Assembly (NCBI GenBank): GCA_016288755.1
Contig: JAEELE010000026.1
Span: 1 to 57,108 of the forward strand
From: Oscillospiraceae bacterium
GTDB taxonomy: Bacteria; Bacillota; Clostridia; Oscillospirales; Ruminococcaceae
Length of the DNA: 57,108 bases
Direction of reading: 5' to 3'
Within the stretch, counting starts at the first letter, position 1. The number at the start of each line of letters is the position of its first letter. Shown piece by piece: positions 1-6,477 of this stretch. Made by a program: the position numbers and the translations under genes. Below the pieces are notes generated by a model, which did no database searches, was not told the origin of the DNA, and worked only from the letters and a program-made list of their open reading frames with translations.

Positions 1-1202
1 TCCTCCGAGCCTGCCTTGAAATTGTAGACCGGCTTGACGGTATCGAGGATCTCGACGGTATCGCCGATATTGGCAATGATCTCGTCCATCGGCTTGTATG
101 CCATCGGGCACTCGTCGAGCGTGCCCGCTCCGACGGAGGTCGTGTAGATGCCTCTCATCTGTCTTTTGAATTCGAAAACCGTGAAGCTCTCCTTTGCCTG
201 CGAGCGGGACATCAGCCTGCCCGCGCCGTGCGGGGCGGACTGGTTCCAGTCGTCGTTGCCCTTGCCCGTGCAGATGAGGCTCCCGTCGCGCATGTTGATC
301 GGGATGAGCAGACGCTCGCCCAGCCTTGCGGAGACCGCGCCCTTGCGCAGAATCATGTGTTCGGTGTCGATGTAGTTGTGGACGGTCGTGAACTGCTCCT
401 CAACGTGCAGCTTCATGCCCTTGATGATCTCGTCCATTATGGCGCGGCGGTTGAGCGCGGCGAACTCCTGCACGAGCTTCATATCGTGCAGATAGGCGTC
501 CGTCAGCGCGCCCTCGGTGTAGGCGAGCATCTGCGGGATGGGCTTGCGGCTGCATCGGAGCTCGAACAGCTCCTGCTCGATCTGCTGTGCTTTGCCCTCC
601 GCCTTCAGGCGGGCGATGAGTGCCTGCTCCTCCAGCTTCGGATCGACGCTGCGCTGCCGGAACGCCTGGTCCTGATAATATTTTGCCACGGCGACGCCGA
701 GATGCCGCGAGCCGGAGTGAATGACGATCCAGATGCTGCCGTCCTCGCCGCGGTCCGCCTCGATGAAGTGGTTGCCGCCGCCGAGCGTGCCGATGCTCAG
801 CTTCAGATTCGGCACATGGATATTTCCGCCGCAGAGCAGCTGCGTGCTGTCGAACTGCTTGGCAAAGCGGTGCTGCCCCTTCCGCACGGCAAAGCCCGAG
901 GGGATGCGGTAGCGGATGAGCTTATCCAGCTGCTGCAGCTCGATGTGCTTTTCTCTGAGGCGGACCGCCTCCATGCCGCAGCCGATGTCGACACCGACGA
1001 GATTCGGGATGACCCGCCCGCTGATGGTCATGGTGGTGCCGACCGTGCAGCCGATGCCTGCGTGCACGTCGGGCATGATGCGGATTTTGGCGCCCTCGCT
1101 GACCGGCTGGTTGCAGAGTGCGAGGATTTGCCCCTGTGCAGAGGCTTCGACATTGTCGGTGAAGATTTTGGCTGTGCAATACTTGCCGGTGATCTCAAAC
1201 AT
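1..1202 (-). CDS. rtcB: RtcB-family RNA ligase (3' end outside window)
   Basis: GTP- and Mn-dependent RNA ligase that joins 2',3'-cyclic phosphate or 3'-phosphate ends to 5'-OH ends, acting in RNA repair. The frame is open from the ATG at 1202 to the window edge (400 codons), so the C-terminus is missing. Visible family motifs include MPDVHAGIGCT, GVDIGCGME (metal-binding Cys), GGGNHFIE and HSGSRHLG. The start is supported by AGAAAGGAAG eight bases upstream. It is the last gene of the minus-strand block but has its own promoter (1426-1454), a short leader ORF and an attenuator-like hairpin. No RtcA or archease partner is visible. Identification is secure; the physiological RNA target is unknown. 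Confidence 0.95.
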   Translation of the reverse strand, partial: MFEITGKYCTAKIFTDNVEASAQGQILALCNQPVSEGAKIRIMPDVHAGIGCTVGTTMTISGRVIPNLVGVDIGCGMEAVRLREKHIELQQLDKLIRYRIPSGFAVRKGQHRFAKQFDSTQLLCGGNIHVPNLKLSIGTLGGGNHFIEADRGEDGSIWIVIHSGSRHLGVAVAKYYQDQAFRQRSVDPKLEEQALIARLKAEGKAQQIEQELFELRCSRKPIPQMLAYTEGALTDAYLHDMKLVQEFAALNRRAIMDEIIKGMKLHVEEQFTTVHNYIDTEHMILRKGAVSARLGERLLIPINMRDGSLICTGKGNDDWNQSAPHGAGRLMSRSQAKESFTVFEFKRQMRGIYTTSVGAGTLDECPMAYKPMDEIIANIGDTVEILDTVKPVYNFKAGSE

Positions 1203-1238
1203 GGTGATCTTCCTTTCTGTGGATTTGCAGCAGGGCAT

Positions 1239-1284
1239 AAAAAGACCCCTGTTCAGCAATGCAGCGCAAAGCCGACAGGGGGTG
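1239..1284 (-). terminator. Attenuator-like intrinsic terminator upstream of rtcB
   Basis: On the minus strand, ACCCCCTGT pairs with ACAGGGGT across a loop of about 25 bases and is followed by CTTTTT. It lies between the leader ORF stop (1320) and the rtcB start (1202), where full termination would silence rtcB. A conditional role is therefore likely (inference). Confidence 0.6.
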
Positions 1285-1319
1285 TGCTTGTATCATAGGG
1301 ACACGGAGAGACTCCGGGT

Positions 1320-1394
1320 CTATGACAGGATAGCCCCTGCTGCGGCGAAATATTCGGTTCTGTTGAAGCTGTGATAGAGAAATCTGCATTTCAT
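1320..1394 (-). CDS. 24-residue leader peptide of rtcB
   Basis: Short ORF (begins MKCRFLYHSF, ends AGAILS) directly behind the rtcB promoter, with a strong ribosome site AAAGGAGG before its ATG. The stop codon is followed by about 40 bases and then the attenuator hairpin, the usual layout of a leader-peptide or translation-coupled attenuation system. I recognise no homologue. No run of a single amino acid codon points to a specific amino-acid signal, although two Phe, two Tyr and two Arg codons occur in the first 15. It could also be a real small protein. Confidence 0.5.
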   Translation of the reverse strand: MKCRFLYHSFNRTEYFAAAGAILS

Positions 1395-1425
1395 GGGGCT
1401 GTCCTCCTTTCGTAAAATTGTCATT

Positions 1426-1454
1426 ATTATAACTGTTTTACACGAAATTGTCAA
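1426..1454 (-). promoter_or_regulatory. Sigma-A promoter of rtcB leader
   Basis: Minus strand TTGACA, 17 bp, TATAAT. It shows that rtcB can be transcribed independently of the hyp genes. Confidence 0.85.
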
Positions 1455-1495
1455 GCGCTTTTCGGAATCGTAACTGTTTTGTAATGATTGCGGCG

Positions 1496-1630
1496 GGGCT
1501 GCCCGGAGCGGATGAATGCGGAAAAACGGTCAAGAACAGGAAACGGAATGGACGGAACAACTCCTCACGCCGAACTTGTCCTCCCGCCTCAGAATCCCCG
1601 CGTTCATTTCTCACTTCTCATTTCTCATTT
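1496..1630. repeat. Modular intergenic repeat element 1
   Basis: It contains the junction motif GACGGAACAACTCC and then pyrimidine heptamers (TTCTCAC, TTCTCAT) that run right up to the hypE stop codon at 1631-1633. Confidence 0.75.
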
Positions 1631-2644
1631 TCAGCAGATGCGCGGCAGCAGCTCGCCCTTTGGCTGCGGGAGGACGGTCTGCGTGCCGATCTCCGTCTCC
1701 ATGATGACGCGCCCGGCGTTTTCTTCTGTCACCCGCCCGATGATTGCCGCGTTCTGCGAATATTTGCAGCCGCGCAGCGTGTCAACGATCTTCTCCGCCT
1801 GCTCCTGCGGCGCGATGATGACCAGTCTGCCCTCACATGCCAGATACAGCGGCTCCAGCCCCAGCATCCCGCAGACGCCCTTCACGCGCGGGTCGACCGG
1901 CACAGCAGGCGCGTCGATCGCAATGCCGACGCCGCTCTGCCCCGCGATCTCATAGAGCACCGTGCCGACGCCGCCTCTGGTCGCGTCGCGGATGACATGG
2001 ATGCCGTCAGTCGCCTGATAGAGCGCCTCGACCGTGCCCCAGAGCGGCGCGCAGTCGCTGTCCACGTCCGATGCAATGCCGAAATCATTGCGCGCTATCA
2101 GAATCGTGCAGCCGTGCCGCCCCACGTCGCCGGAGACGATGACCGCGTCGCCGGGCTTTGCCAGCGTGCCGGAGGTGTTTGCCTGCGGGAGGATCTCGCC
2201 GATGCCGGTCGTGTTGATGAAGACGCCGTCGCACTGCCCCCTGCCCGCGACCTTCGTGTCGCCCGCGACAATGCGCACCCCGACCTCAGCGGCGGTTTTC
2301 TCCATTGCCGCGGCGATCTCCTCAAGCGCGCCGAGCGAAAAGCCCTCCTCAATGACAAAGCCGCAGGTCAGATAGAGCGGCTTTGCGCCCATGCAGGAGA
2401 GGTCGTTGACCGTGCCGCAGATCGACAGCTTGCCGATATTGCCGCCCGGGAATTTCCACGGCGACACGATAAAGCCGTCCGTGGAGGTCGCGATTCTGCC
2501 GCGGATCGGCGGGAGCACTGCGGCGTCGTCGCCCGTGAAGAGCGGGTTTGCAAAGTGCGCCTTGAAAACGCGGTCGATCAGCTCATTGGTCTGTGTGCCG
2601 CCCGCGCCGTGCGCAAGCGTTACGGTCTTGTCATCCATTGCCAT
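1631..2644 (-). CDS. hypE: HypE, thiocarboxamide dehydratase of NiFe-site assembly
   Basis: HypE carries the carbamoyl group on its C-terminal cysteine and dehydrates it with ATP to the cyanide ligand of the Fe(CN)2CO unit. The 337-residue protein has the usual length and the PurM/AIR-synthase-like fold motifs (LAHGAGG near the N-terminus, GDDAAVL, GDTKV, SGDVGRHG, RDATRGGVG). It ends in the diagnostic PRIC, so the catalytic cysteine is present. Its start overlaps the upstream 113-residue gene by 14 bases. hypF, hypC and hypD lie upstream on the same strand. The stop codon is immediately followed by repeat element 1. Confidence 0.97.
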   Translation of the reverse strand: MAMDDKTVTLAHGAGGTQTNELIDRVFKAHFANPLFTGDDAAVLPPIRGRIATSTDGFIVSPWKFPGGNIGKLSICGTVNDLSCMGAKPLYLTCGFVIEEGFSLGALEEIAAAMEKTAAEVGVRIVAGDTKVAGRGQCDGVFINTTGIGEILPQANTSGTLAKPGDAVIVSGDVGRHGCTILIARNDFGIASDVDSDCAPLWGTVEALYQATDGIHVIRDATRGGVGTVLYEIAGQSGVGIAIDAPAVPVDPRVKGVCGMLGLEPLYLACEGRLVIIAPQEQAEKIVDTLRGCKYSQNAAIIGRVTEENAGRVIMETEIGTQTVLPQPKGELLPRIC

Positions 2645-2972
2645 TCTCCTTTTTCTCCCAGTTGTTGAGACGTATTTCCATTGTTTCGCGCCATTCCCTG
2701 CTGACGCATGTCTGAATCAGCGCGCGGTATTCCGCCGGTGAGACAACCTCCGGCAGCAGCGATTCGACCGCCTGCATCAGATCCCACGCAAGCCCGAAGA
2801 GGTCCTCCTCCGGAAACAGCGTGAGCAGAACTGCCGCTTCCTCCTTTGTGACCGGAAGCGTGATTTCTTCCGTCAGCGTCTGCCACCGGTCCACAACCGC
2901 ATCGGACGGGGCATCTGCGGATTCGTCAGGCATTCTGCCGAGCGCCTGCATTTCTTCGATCGCTTTTTGCAT
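2631..2972 (-). CDS. Small acidic protein of unknown function
   Basis: A 113-residue, acidic, probably all-helical soluble protein with no signal peptide or membrane segment. It starts at an ATG behind TGAGGAGGAAC, which also contains the stop codon of the preceding small gene. Its end overlaps hypE by 14 bases. The tight coupling suggests translation with hypE, and possibly a maturation accessory role (inference). I recognise no family. Confidence 0.75.
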   Translation of the reverse strand: MQKAIEEMQALGRMPDESADAPSDAVVDRWQTLTEEITLPVTKEEAAVLLTLFPEEDLFGLAWDLMQAVESLLPEVVSPAEYRALIQTCVSREWRETMEIRLNNWEKKENGNG

Positions 2973-2982
2973 ATGTTCCTCC

Positions 2983-3153
2983 TCAGATCACTTCAAAAAA
3001 TCCCATAAAGCCGTGCAGCCTTGTGCCGATATCGGTCTGAGGCGGCAGCAGCGCCATCGCGACCTGAAACGGCTCTGCGCCGTCTGCATCGGTCTGCTGC
3101 AAATAGGCGTAATCGCCCTGAATGTCCGTGACAATATAATCATGCGGTTCCAT
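2983..3153 (-). CDS. 56-residue protein, DUF3006-like
   Basis: Short ORF beginning MEPHDYIVTDIQGDYAYL and containing VAMALLP. This is the pattern of small beta-rich DUF3006-type proteins (D-x-I-x-G-D-Y-A-x-L, then LLP). The start has AAAGGA about 14 bases upstream. It lies 8 bases downstream of the GNAT gene and 10 bases before the 113-residue gene, in the hyp run. Family assignment is from pattern only; function unknown. Confidence 0.65.
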   Translation of the reverse strand: MEPHDYIVTDIQGDYAYLQQTDADGAEPFQVAMALLPPQTDIGTRLHGFMGFFEVI

Positions 3154-3161
3154 ATTGATCT

Positions 3162-3503
3162 CTATAATCCTTTCGTAAACAACTGCGTTTCTTCGCCGCG
3201 CGCGGTGATGACAGCGCCGGCTCTCACAAAGCCGTATTTCTCATAGAGCCCCTGCTCGTCGCTTGTGAGATAGATATTCGCATAGCCGAGCGCTTTTGCA
3301 TAGGCACATGCTGCCGCGATGAGCTGCTCTGAAAGGCGATTCCCGCGGTATGCTTCACCGACGAACACAAACCCGATAAACGGCGTAAACGCACAGCATT
3401 GCGGCATCTCGTCCTTTGCGGTCAGCGTGCAGAAGCCGACCGGCTGTTCGCCGTCAAAGGCGGCAAAGACACGCTCCCATGCGGCAAAGCGGTTCTCCCG
3501 CAT
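3162..3503 (-). CDS. GNAT acetyltransferase with repeat-damaged 5' end
   Basis: The 113 residues from the first ATG cover most of a GNAT domain (GFCTLTAKDEMP, FIGFVFVGEAYRGNRLSEQL as the acetyl-CoA loop, GLYEKYGFV). Family-like sequence continues in frame upstream of that ATG (AFAERCPWRAGAYLARL) to about 3567. There it runs into repeat element 2, with no in-frame ATG, GTG or TTG before a stop near 3657. The ATG at 3503 has no ribosome site. The native start appears to have been removed or replaced by the repeat, so the gene may be inactive or translated from an internal start. Substrate unknown. Confidence 0.75.
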   Translation of the reverse strand: MRENRFAAWERVFAAFDGEQPVGFCTLTAKDEMPQCCAFTPFIGFVFVGEAYRGNRLSEQLIAAACAYAKALGYANIYLTSDEQGLYEKYGFVRAGAVITARGEETQLFTKGL

Positions 3504-3568
3504 GAGCCGTGCAAGATATGCGCCCGCACGCCACGGACAGCGCTCTGCAAAAGCGGCAGCGGCATCCC

Positions 3569-3796
3569 AGCCCGGAGCCCGGGCAGGCGTTTCCCTCCGG
3601 GTGCTTTTACGCGGAGCCGCCCAGCAGGCGTGACTGCACGGCGCTAAAGCGCCTTCTTATGGCGTAATGGCTCCCAAAATTGCTTTATCAGCAGAAGAAG
3701 TGAAGTGAACGGAACAACTCCTCACTCCTCACTCCTAACTGCGAACTCGACCTCCTACCTCCTACCTCAACCATTTCTCATTTCCCGTTTCTCACT
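3569..3796. repeat. Modular intergenic repeat element 2
   Basis: Palindromic head GCCCGGAGCCCGGGC (3570-3584), inner hairpin GGCGCTAAAGCGCC (from 3640), spacer ending in AGAAGAAGTGAA, junction AACGGAACAACTCC, then heptamers CTCACTC and CTCCTAC up to the hypD stop codon at 3797. The head interrupts the start of the GNAT gene at 3503. Confidence 0.85.
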
Positions 3797-4843
3797 TCAC
3801 GAATACTGGTAGTACGCCGCGCACGCGCCCTCGTCGGAGACCATGCACGCACCGACCGGGTGCATGGGTGTGCAGACCTTGCCGAACACCTTGCAGTCAC
3901 AGGGGCGAATTTTGCCCTGCAGCACATCGCCGCAGCGGCATGCGGGATTGGGCTTGCCCGTGATGACCGGCATCGCATATTTCAGGCGCGCGTCATAATC
4001 GGCAAATTCCGCGCGCAGCTTCATGCCCGACTGCGGAATCAGCCCCAAGCCCCGCCATTCGCTGTCGCAGGGCTCCATCACCTCTGCCATGATGCGCTGT
4101 GCCGCTAAATTGCCCTCGTCCTTCACCACGCGCGGATAGCAGTTGCGGAAAAAGGGCTCCTTCGAGGTGCTCAGCAGCCGGACCGTCACGGCAAGGGCAG
4201 TGAGCAGCTCACTCGCGGTAAAGCCCGCGACAACGCCCGAAACGCCCTGCTCCTCACAGAGCCGGATGCAGGTCGCATTGCCGGTGATCGCGTTGACATG
4301 CCCGGGGTATAAAAACGCATCCGCTGCGCCGACCAGCGCCTGATAGGCATTCGGCATGGTTTTGTTGGCGGTCAGCAGCGAGAAATTCCGAAGATTTGCC
4401 TCCCGCGCCTGCTTTGCCGCAAGACAAGCCGCGGGGGTCGTGGTCTCAAAGCCGACCGCGAGGAACACGACCTGTCTGTCGGGATTCTCCTTTGCCAGCG
4501 CGACCGCATCGAGCGGGGAATATACCGGGCGGATATCCGCACCTTTGGCACGCGCCCCCGCAAGGCTCATTTCCGTGCCCGGCACGCGGATCAGATCGCC
4601 GAAGGTGCAGATGATGCAGCCCTTTTCGAGCGCGAGCCAGATCGCTTCGTCGATAAACCCGACCGCCGTCACGCAGACCGGACAGCCCGGACCGGAGATC
4701 AGCTCGATCTGTTCGGGGAGCAGTCTGCGGATGCCGAGCCGGAAAATTTCGTGCGTGTGCGTGCCGCAGACCTCCATGATGCGCAGCGGGCGCCCCGCAT
4801 AGGACGTGATGATCTCGCGCGCCCGTTTCATACTATCGTTCAC
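3797..4843 (-). CDS. hypD: HypD, Fe(CN)2CO assembly iron-sulfur scaffold
   Basis: HypD with HypC holds the iron on which the CN and CO ligands are assembled for NiFe-type sites. At 348 residues it has the family length. The motifs MEVCGTHTHEIFR and SGPGCPVCVT, the GFETTTPA block and the C-terminal cysteine cluster (CRCGDV, RPCDCKVFGKVC) for the 4Fe-4S cluster are all present. It overlaps hypC by 4 bases (ATGA), so the two are translationally coupled. Repeat element 2 starts immediately after its stop codon. Confidence 0.98.
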   Translation of the reverse strand: MNDSMKRAREIITSYAGRPLRIMEVCGTHTHEIFRLGIRRLLPEQIELISGPGCPVCVTAVGFIDEAIWLALEKGCIICTFGDLIRVPGTEMSLAGARAKGADIRPVYSPLDAVALAKENPDRQVVFLAVGFETTTPAACLAAKQAREANLRNFSLLTANKTMPNAYQALVGAADAFLYPGHVNAITGNATCIRLCEEQGVSGVVAGFTASELLTALAVTVRLLSTSKEPFFRNCYPRVVKDEGNLAAQRIMAEVMEPCDSEWRGLGLIPQSGMKLRAEFADYDARLKYAMPVITGKPNPACRCGDVLQGKIRPCDCKVFGKVCTPMHPVGACMVSDEGACAAYYQYS

Positions 4844-5049
4844 AGCAGTTCCTCCATGACCGTGTCTGCCTCATCGGCGTCGTCCGAGGCGATCTTCGCG
4901 ATCGCGACGCCGGCATGCACCATCACATAGTCGCCCGGCTCGAGGTCATCGAGCACGCCCGCGCTGACCTCTCTCTTGGCACCGCCTGCGTCGATCAGCG
5001 CAGTGCCCTCTTCCACTTTTACGACTCTTGCAGATAATCCGACACACAT
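4840..5049 (-). CDS. hypC: HypC/HybG-family maturation chaperone
   Basis: A 69-residue small chaperone that binds HypD and shuttles the Fe(CN)2CO unit to the target apoprotein. The essential N-terminal Met-Cys (MCVGLSARVV) is present, as are the beta-barrel motif GDYVMVHAGVAIAKI and an acidic tail. A ribosome site GGAGGTAAAACATC precedes the ATG. It is immediately upstream of and overlaps hypD. HypC family members are specific to their client, so its sequence may help to identify the unknown target enzyme. Confidence 0.97.
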   Translation of the reverse strand: MCVGLSARVVKVEEGTALIDAGGAKREVSAGVLDDLEPGDYVMVHAGVAIAKIASDDADEADTVMEELL

Positions 5050-5100
5050 GATGTTTTACCTCCGTATTGTTTGATTGATTTGACAGGGAACAGTGAGAAG

Positions 5101-5871
5101 TCAGAAGCGATTTCTCACCGAAATGACCCGGCATTCCTTTTCGCGCTGAAAGCCCAGTGCCAGCGCGGTTTTCATCGAACCGATGTTGTCAATGTGATGC
5201 GCCCAGCGGGGAGCCCCCGCCGGCATTTCCCTCCGGATACAATCGCGCGGGCTCTGCGCCTCCTGCAGCACCGCGTAAGCCGCACATTTTGCCAGCCCCA
5301 TGCCGCGGAATTCGGGCAGCGTCTCCACGCCGATATCGCAGTGCAGCGACGTGACCGCCGCCGTGAATGCCCATGCAGCCGCTTGGTCGCCCTGCGTGAT
5401 GCAGTACCCGAAGCCGTTTTGCAGGAAGCGCGCCGGGGAATCCCACGAAAACGCCGGAACGATTCTTCCGCGCAGCCGCGGGAGCCATTCCGCGTCGATC
5501 GCCCGCAGCGTGAAGCCCTGCGGCAGAGCGGGCGGCGATATCTCGCACACGCCCGAATAATACACGCGCTGTGATATCTCAAATGCGGGGTCGTCCGCGA
5601 AAAATGCCGTGACCGCGCTGTCGTCGGTGATCAGCAGAAAGCGCGTATCTGCGTGCAATATGCGTTCGCGCAACTCGCAGAGCGCAGCTGTGTCCGGCGT
5701 GCCCGCAAGAAATGCAAAGCCGCAGAAATGCCGGAAGAGCACCGATTCCCCGAGCGTGAAGATCCGCCCTGCCTGCACGCCCTCCGCGACCGACAGCGGA
5801 TAGACGCAGTCGCAGCAGGCAAGCGCCGCTTTGCGGTATTCCGGAAACCGATCGGGCGATATTTCGCGCAT
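5101..5871 (-). CDS. GNAT acetyltransferase with an in-frame repeat insert
   Basis: About 256 residues, resembling the GNAT_acetyltran family (PF12746): an N-terminal ligand-binding half and a C-terminal GNAT half with the acetyl-CoA loop ETLPEFRGMGLAKC near residue 190 and WAHHIDNIGSMKTALALGF near the end. The ATG at 5871 overlaps the upstream stop codon by one base (TGATG), with AGAGGA upstream. Residues about 212-221 (IRREMPAGAP) are encoded by a copy of the palindromic repeat module (5206-5241) that elsewhere occurs only between genes. The frame stays open, so the protein is probably functional. Substrate unknown. Confidence 0.85.
   Translation of the reverse strand: MREISPDRFPEYRKAALACCDCVYPLSVAEGVQAGRIFTLGESVLFRHFCGFAFLAGTPDTAALCELRERILHADTRFLLITDDSAVTAFFADDPAFEISQRVYYSGVCEISPPALPQGFTLRAIDAEWLPRLRGRIVPAFSWDSPARFLQNGFGYCITQGDQAAAWAFTAAVTSLHCDIGVETLPEFRGMGLAKCAAYAVLQEAQSPRDCIRREMPAGAPRWAHHIDNIGSMKTALALGFQREKECRVISVRNRF
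5206..5241. repeat. Repeat module inside a coding sequence
   Basis: GCGGGGAGCCCCCGC (6-bp stem, AGC loop) followed by CGGCATTTCCCTCCGGATAC. It closely matches the intergenic modules at 46102 and 46184. It is in frame within the GNAT gene. Confidence 0.8.
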
Positions 5872-6326
5872 CACGGTCCGATCCTCTTTTGCAGGCAGAT
5901 GCGGTCGGTCAGCTGCACGCCGTCCTCATAGATCGGGTGACCGTAGTGCGCTGTGAAATAGCCGGGCTCGATGTGATGCTGCCGGAAGCCGCAAGCCTCA
6001 TAGAACGGGACATTGCCCGGGCTTGTGCCGACCCGCAGGACCGAATAGCCGCCGCGATCGTGCGTTTCCAGAAACTGTACCAGCATTTTTCCGCAGCCCC
6101 TGCGCTGATACTCCGGCAGAACGGCGAGATTCTGAATCTCGAGCACGCCGCCGCCCTCGTCGGTCACGACGCATTCCGCAATGACATGCCCCGGGCGGTC
6201 GCGGAGCACATACATCGCGCCGCGGTCCAGATAGCGGTCGATCATATCCTCCTGCTCGTCAGCCAGAAGCAGCAGCGGAAGATATTGCCGTTTGTTGTCC
6301 GTCACCTGTTTGATTTCTGTGTTCAT
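5871..6326 (-). CDS. YvbK-like GNAT N-acetyltransferase
   Basis: A 151-residue single-domain acetyltransferase. The pattern YLPLLLLADEQEDMIDRYL, LEIQNLAVLPEYQRRGCGK (acetyl-CoA loop), VPFYEACGFR and PIYEDGVQLTDRICL matches the Bacillus YvbK type. A longer open frame exists, but its extra N-terminus is encoded by repeat element 3. The ATG at 6326 with GGTGA upstream is the better start. Its stop overlaps the next GNAT gene, so the two are cotranslated. Substrate not predictable; placement between hypF and hypC may be incidental. Confidence 0.88.
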   Translation of the reverse strand: MNTEIKQVTDNKRQYLPLLLLADEQEDMIDRYLDRGAMYVLRDRPGHVIAECVVTDEGGGVLEIQNLAVLPEYQRRGCGKMLVQFLETHDRGGYSVLRVGTSPGNVPFYEACGFRQHHIEPGYFTAHYGHPIYEDGVQLTDRICLQKRIGP

Positions 6327-6339
6327 ATGATCACCGTTT

Positions 6340-6477
6340 CTTTGAGTAGTAGGAGGGAGCAGGTAGGAGGTGCGTCCGGAGTGAGGCGGTTGTTCCGTTA
6401 TCCGTTCTTTCGCTGCTGATACGACTGTCAGCAATTCCGCATTCACTTCCTCCCTCCTACCTCCTGCTTCCTACCTT
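6340..6477. repeat. Modular intergenic repeat element 3
   Basis: Purine heptamers (AGTAGGAGGGAGCAGGTAGG), junction GGTTGTTCCGTTATCC, a remnant around GCTGCTGATACGACTG, then pyrimidine heptamers (CTCCTAC) ending one base before the hypF stop codon. Confidence 0.8.
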
